From Clostridiales bacterium (GTDB lineage Bacteria; Bacillota; Clostridia; Christensenellales; CAG-138): a stretch of DNA of 8,402 nt. Each line of letters opens with the position of its first letter. The first letter of the stretch is position 1. A program made the position numbers and the translations under genes. Shown here piece by piece: positions 6,467 to 8,402 of this stretch. The notes beneath the pieces were generated by a model. The model saw nothing but the letters and a program-made list of their open reading frames with translations, was not told where the DNA came from and did not search any database. The DNA lies in the NCBI GenBank assembly GCA_009783775.1, contig WRCT01000071.1, positions 1 through 8,402 of the forward strand, read 5' to 3'.

Positions 6467-7110
6467 GGGCTCTGCTGAAAAAATATTCGCATATTGTCTA
6501 CGCCTGGTGGGTACCACTCTATGTGCTGGGTTTTCTCGGCGTGCAGAAGATCATCACGCCGGATATGCCCTATACGGTGGCGTTTTTGCCGCTCGACAAC
6601 GCGATCCCCTTCCTGCCCTGGTTCGTGGTCTTTTATTATCTTTGGTTCCCAGCGATGGTTTTCACCGGCTTTTATCTGCTGTTTACGGACGCGGCGGGCT
6701 TGAAACGGTATATGACCTGCGTGGGCTGGGGCTTTTGCGTGGTATTGTTCTTTTATTTCCTGATCCCCAGCGGGCAGCCGCTGACCCCATCGGCTTATCC
6801 GCCGGACGACGGGTTCGCGCTGGCGGTGCAGGAGCTGCAGGAATTTGATTCGAACATGAACGTCTTCCCCAGCGGGCACGTGATGGGCGCGGTCGTGACC
6901 CTGTTCGCGGTGTTTGACAGCCCGCGCCTGCGCAAGTGGTGGATTTTGCTGCCGGCTACGGTCTTGACGGCAATGATCTGCCTTTCCACCGTGTTTATCA
7001 AGCAGCACTCGCTCATTGACCTGATTGCAAGCGGACTGCTTTGTTTTGGGTTGTATTTTGCTGTGTACAGCAAAAATAATGTACAAACTACAAACTGCAA
7101 ACTACAATGA
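6463..7110 (+). CDS. PAP2-type membrane lipid phosphatase / inositolphosphotransferase-like protein
   Basis: A 215-residue integral membrane protein with about six hydrophobic segments. The PAP2 signature is present in two parts: PSGH at 136-139, and S-T-V-x4-H-x3-D with Ser175, His182 and Asp186, His182 being the expected catalytic residue. The classical first motif KxxxxxxRP is not evident, which points to the Aur1/Ipt1-like branch of the superfamily rather than PgpB-type enzymes. Such proteins remove or transfer a phosphate-containing head group on lipids. It overlaps the lipid kinase by 4 bp and has only a poor ribosome binding site, so translational coupling is likely; kinase and phosphatase may act on the same lipid pool. 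The last nine residues (207-215) and the TGA stop are encoded by the left arm of repeat element 4, so the native C-terminus may have been altered. Confidence 0.85.
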   Translation: MRALLKKYSHIVYAWWVPLYVLGFLGVQKIITPDMPYTVAFLPLDNAIPFLPWFVVFYYLWFPAMVFTGFYLLFTDAAGLKRYMTCVGWGFCVVLFFYFLIPSGQPLTPSAYPPDDGFALAVQELQEFDSNMNVFPSGHVMGAVVTLFAVFDSPRLRKWWILLPATVLTAMICLSTVFIKQHSLIDLIASGLLCFGLYFAVYSKNNVQTTNCKLQ

Positions 7111-7216
7111 AGGAAGAAAACCCTTGTGGCTTTTCCTTTGATTTTATAAAATCAAAAACGAGCGGCGCAGGCGCTCGTTACCTCAATTGTAGTTTGTACA
7201 TTGTAGTTTGCAGTTT
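7081..7216. repeat. Inverted-repeat element 4, with ACAAACTACAAACTGC arms
   Basis: AAACTGCAAACTACAAT (7092-7108) is perfectly complementary to 7200-7216, and GTACAAACTACAA (7081-7093) to 7187-7199: the same two blocks, in permuted order. Inside are a perfect 20-bp palindrome (7137-7156, TTTGATTTTA then its complement) and a hairpin AACGAGCG/CGCTCGTT (7157-7179) that ends 6 nt before the right arm, the same placement as in elements 1 and 3. It fills the whole gap between the PAP2-type and QueG-like genes. Confidence 0.8.
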
Positions 7217-7228
7217 AAGGAAATCGGT

Positions 7229-8224
7229 ATGAACATCATCGCGCTTTGCAAAAATCACGGTTTCGCCGAGGCATATCTGCTGCCTTTGGTGGAGTATGAA
7301 GATTGGACGCGCCTTCGGGATGAGGGCGCGTTTCATCATGCCACGGCCGGTCTGGCCGGCGATATGCGGCAGGCCTATCCCTGGGCGAAAAGCGTGCTGC
7401 TGATGATTTGGCGTTATTTTCCTGTAGGGCGGGGGCGGGCGTTCGCCGCTACTACCGTGCCTCCGACCCCGAACTATTTGGCGTCGCATAAATCTTATCA
7501 GGCGCTGAAGGTCGTGCGGGAAGAGCTGGAAACGGCGGGTATCCGCACCGAGGGTGCGAAGATTCCCCTAAAGCTGGTGGCGGCAAAGGGCGGCGTGGGC
7601 ACGATTCTCAAGAATACCATGCTGGCCATTGCGCCCTATGGGTCGCGGGTGGTCTTGCAGGCGTTGATGGTGGACGCGGAATTAGACATTAGGAATGAGG
7701 CATTAGGAATGCATTCCTCACCCCTCACCCCTCAGTCCTCATTGCCCTGCGCAAAGTGCCACGCGTGCGAAAAAGCCTGTCCGTTTGGGGCGATCGACGG
7801 GGACGGCTATCATTTTGAGAAGTGTATCCGCTCCTATATGGGCGGGGCGGTCATGGAAGAATGGGTGATGGAGGGGTTGCCGGGCCTGCTGGGCTGCGAC
7901 GGTTGCCAGGACGTCTGCCCCATGAACGCGCGGCTGCCCAAACGGGAATTGACCAAGGAAGAGCGCGAGGCCTTTGCGCTGGACAAGTTGCTGGCGGGAA
8001 TCTCCCCCCTGTCGGTTTCACCGACTTCCCCCCTCAAGGAGGGGGGCATGGACGACGCGCTGGCGTTGGTCGGGAAAAACCAAAAAGCGCGTATGCAAAC
8101 CCAGGCGATCGTGCTGGCAGGCAAGTCGGACAATCCGGCTTATCTGCCCGCGCTGCAACGGTTGGCCGAGAGCGAAGATGAAGCGATCCGCCGTGCCGCG
8201 CAATGGGCGATAGGCAGAGGGTAG
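7229..8224 (+). CDS. QueG-like double [4Fe-4S] cluster protein (epoxyqueuosine reductase family)
   Basis: QueG reduces epoxyqueuosine to queuosine in tRNA using cobalamin and two [4Fe-4S] clusters. This 331-residue protein shares the general layout: an N-terminal region, GVGTILKN (122-129, family G-x-G-x-x-x-K-N), cluster cysteines 174, 177, 180, 184, 199, 223, 226 and 230, and a C-terminal HEAT-like stretch (AESEDEAIRRAAQWAIGR). The usual DYH segment is missing and Glu appears where the catalytic Asp is expected, so it may be a paralogue rather than true QueG. I chose the ATG at 7229, with AAGGA (7217-7221) 7 nt upstream; an in-frame TTG at 7208 lies within the repeat arm and lacks a ribosome binding site. 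Two repeats are inserted in frame, at residues about 152-173 and 258-273. Length is below E. coli QueG (379). Confidence 0.75.
   Translation: MNIIALCKNHGFAEAYLLPLVEYEDWTRLRDEGAFHHATAGLAGDMRQAYPWAKSVLLMIWRYFPVGRGRAFAATTVPPTPNYLASHKSYQALKVVREELETAGIRTEGAKIPLKLVAAKGGVGTILKNTMLAIAPYGSRVVLQALMVDAELDIRNEALGMHSSPLTPQSSLPCAKCHACEKACPFGAIDGDGYHFEKCIRSYMGGAVMEEWVMEGLPGLLGCDGCQDVCPMNARLPKRELTKEEREAFALDKLLAGISPLSVSPTSPLKEGGMDDALALVGKNQKARMQTQAIVLAGKSDNPAYLPALQRLAESEDEAIRRAAQWAIGRG
7682..7746. repeat. Inverted-repeat element 5, inserted in frame in the QueG-like gene
   Basis: The left part carries two copies of ATTAGGAATG-like words and the right part CATTCCTCACCCCTCAC-type words; they meet at the perfect palindrome AGGAATGCATTCCT (7705-7718). 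The sequence style, alternating purine-rich and pyrimidine-rich low-complexity words, matches the arms of elements 1 and 3 and differs from the surrounding coding sequence. It encodes residues 152-173, directly before the first cluster cysteine (174), and does not break the frame. Confidence 0.65.
8003..8046. repeat. Double-hairpin repeat (GTCGGT..ACCGAC, CCCCCCTC..GAGGGGGG) inside the QueG-like gene
   Basis: Two adjacent perfect hairpins: GTCGGT-TTC-ACCGAC (8011-8025) and CCCCCCTC-AAG-GAGGGGGG (8028-8046). Words of this type are common as dispersed intergenic repeats in Clostridia, to my knowledge. Here they are translated as about 16 residues rich in Ser and Pro (258-273), between the cluster domain and the C-terminal helical repeats, with the frame kept open. 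Confidence 0.7.
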
Positions 8225-8227
8225 AAT

Positions 8228-8402
8228 CGCTCACGTGGGGATTATGAACCGCGAATGGGGCCCACTGATTAAATCGTGAGGGGGAATAGCCAGCCTGCCA
8301 AAAGCTCCTAGGTTGGGACCATTCTGATAGCCAATCTACCCGGCGAACGATTTAATCAGGGGTTCCAATGACGCGATGGACGCGAAAACCGCTCACGCGG
8401 GG
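8228..8402 (+). repeat. Direct copies of CGCTCACG(T/C)GGGG flanking element copy B
   Basis: Thirteen-base copies at 8228-8240 and 8390-8402, differing at one base, lie on either side of the 119-bp element, 13 and 17 nt from its ends. They share their core with the copies at 5011 and 5072. They are too far from the element ends to be simple target-site duplications. Confidence 0.6.
8254..8372 (-). repeat. 119-bp dispersed element, copy B (inverted relative to copy A)
   Basis: The reverse complement of this stretch matches 2203-2321 at 111 of 119 positions with no gaps. Terminal inverted repeats CTGATTAAATCGT (8265-8277) and ACGATTTAATCAG (8347-8359) are perfect here. It starts 29 nt after the stop of the QueG-like gene. 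The 178 bp after that gene hold nothing else but the CGCTCACG words. Confidence 0.8.

Noticed and set aside
7208..7228. TTG at 7208 as start of the QueG-like gene
   Set aside because: It lies in the right arm of element 4 and has no ribosome binding site, whereas the ATG at 7229 has AAGGA at 7-nt spacing.
7424..7460. G-rich stretch (GTAGGGCGGGGGCGGGCG) in the QueG-like gene as a third inserted repeat
   Set aside because: It resembles a dispersed GTAGGGGCGGGCG word, but no inverted partner or clear boundary is visible, so ordinary GC-rich coding sequence is equally likely.
2203..8372. The inverted element pair read as the ends of a composite transposon
   Set aside because: The elements encode no transposase, no target duplications are visible, and the enclosed genes are ordinary housekeeping or transport genes that continue the flanking operon.

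Overview
This 8.4 kb window looks like a chromosomal segment of a moderately GC-rich low-complexity-repeat-carrying bacterium, most likely a Clostridia-type Firmicute. The grounds are strong AGGAGG-type ribosome binding sites, a MalF-like permease with the long N-terminal extension known from that group, a lipobox signal peptide, and the style of the intergenic repeats. The taxonomic placement is inference; there is no rRNA or tRNA gene here.

Layout. Positions 1-302 (minus strand) hold the N-terminal 100 codons of an MsmX/UgpC-type ABC transporter ATPase that continues beyond the window. It is transcribed divergently from a rightward block of seven genes: a solute-binding lipoprotein (849-2138), two sugar ABC permeases of MalF and MalG type (2600-4096, 4093-4968), a small SCP2 lipid-binding protein (5127-5450), a DagK/YegS-type lipid kinase (5582-6466), a PAP2-type membrane lipid phosphatase (6463-7110) and a QueG-like double [4Fe-4S] protein (7229-8224). 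Good sigma70-type promoters can be read for both directions (minus: boxes at 522-517 and 498-493; plus: 736-741 and 759-764). A strong hairpin after the binding-protein gene (2155-2180) probably lowers expression of the permeases relative to the binding protein.

How the genes fit together. The ATPase, binding protein and two permeases form a complete importer for an oligosaccharide, probably a maltodextrin-like one. The downstream genes suggest lipid turnover: a lipid-binding SCP2 protein, then a lipid kinase and a lipid phosphatase whose reading frames overlap by 4 bp. Whether these belong to the transporter operon or only lie behind it cannot be told from sequence.

The most unusual aspect is the repeats. 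Almost every gap, and two places inside the QueG-like gene, is occupied by an inverted-repeat element. Five elements have complementary arms built of short tandem words, with a different word in each element; three of them place a small hairpin 6-8 nt before the right arm. A separate 119-bp element occurs twice in opposite orientation (2203-2321 and 8254-8372; 111/119 identical). A GTCATTGCGAGG-type nested inverted repeat lies at 2377-2535. Several elements supply stop codons, occupy the ribosome-binding region, or add in-frame peptide to neighbouring genes.
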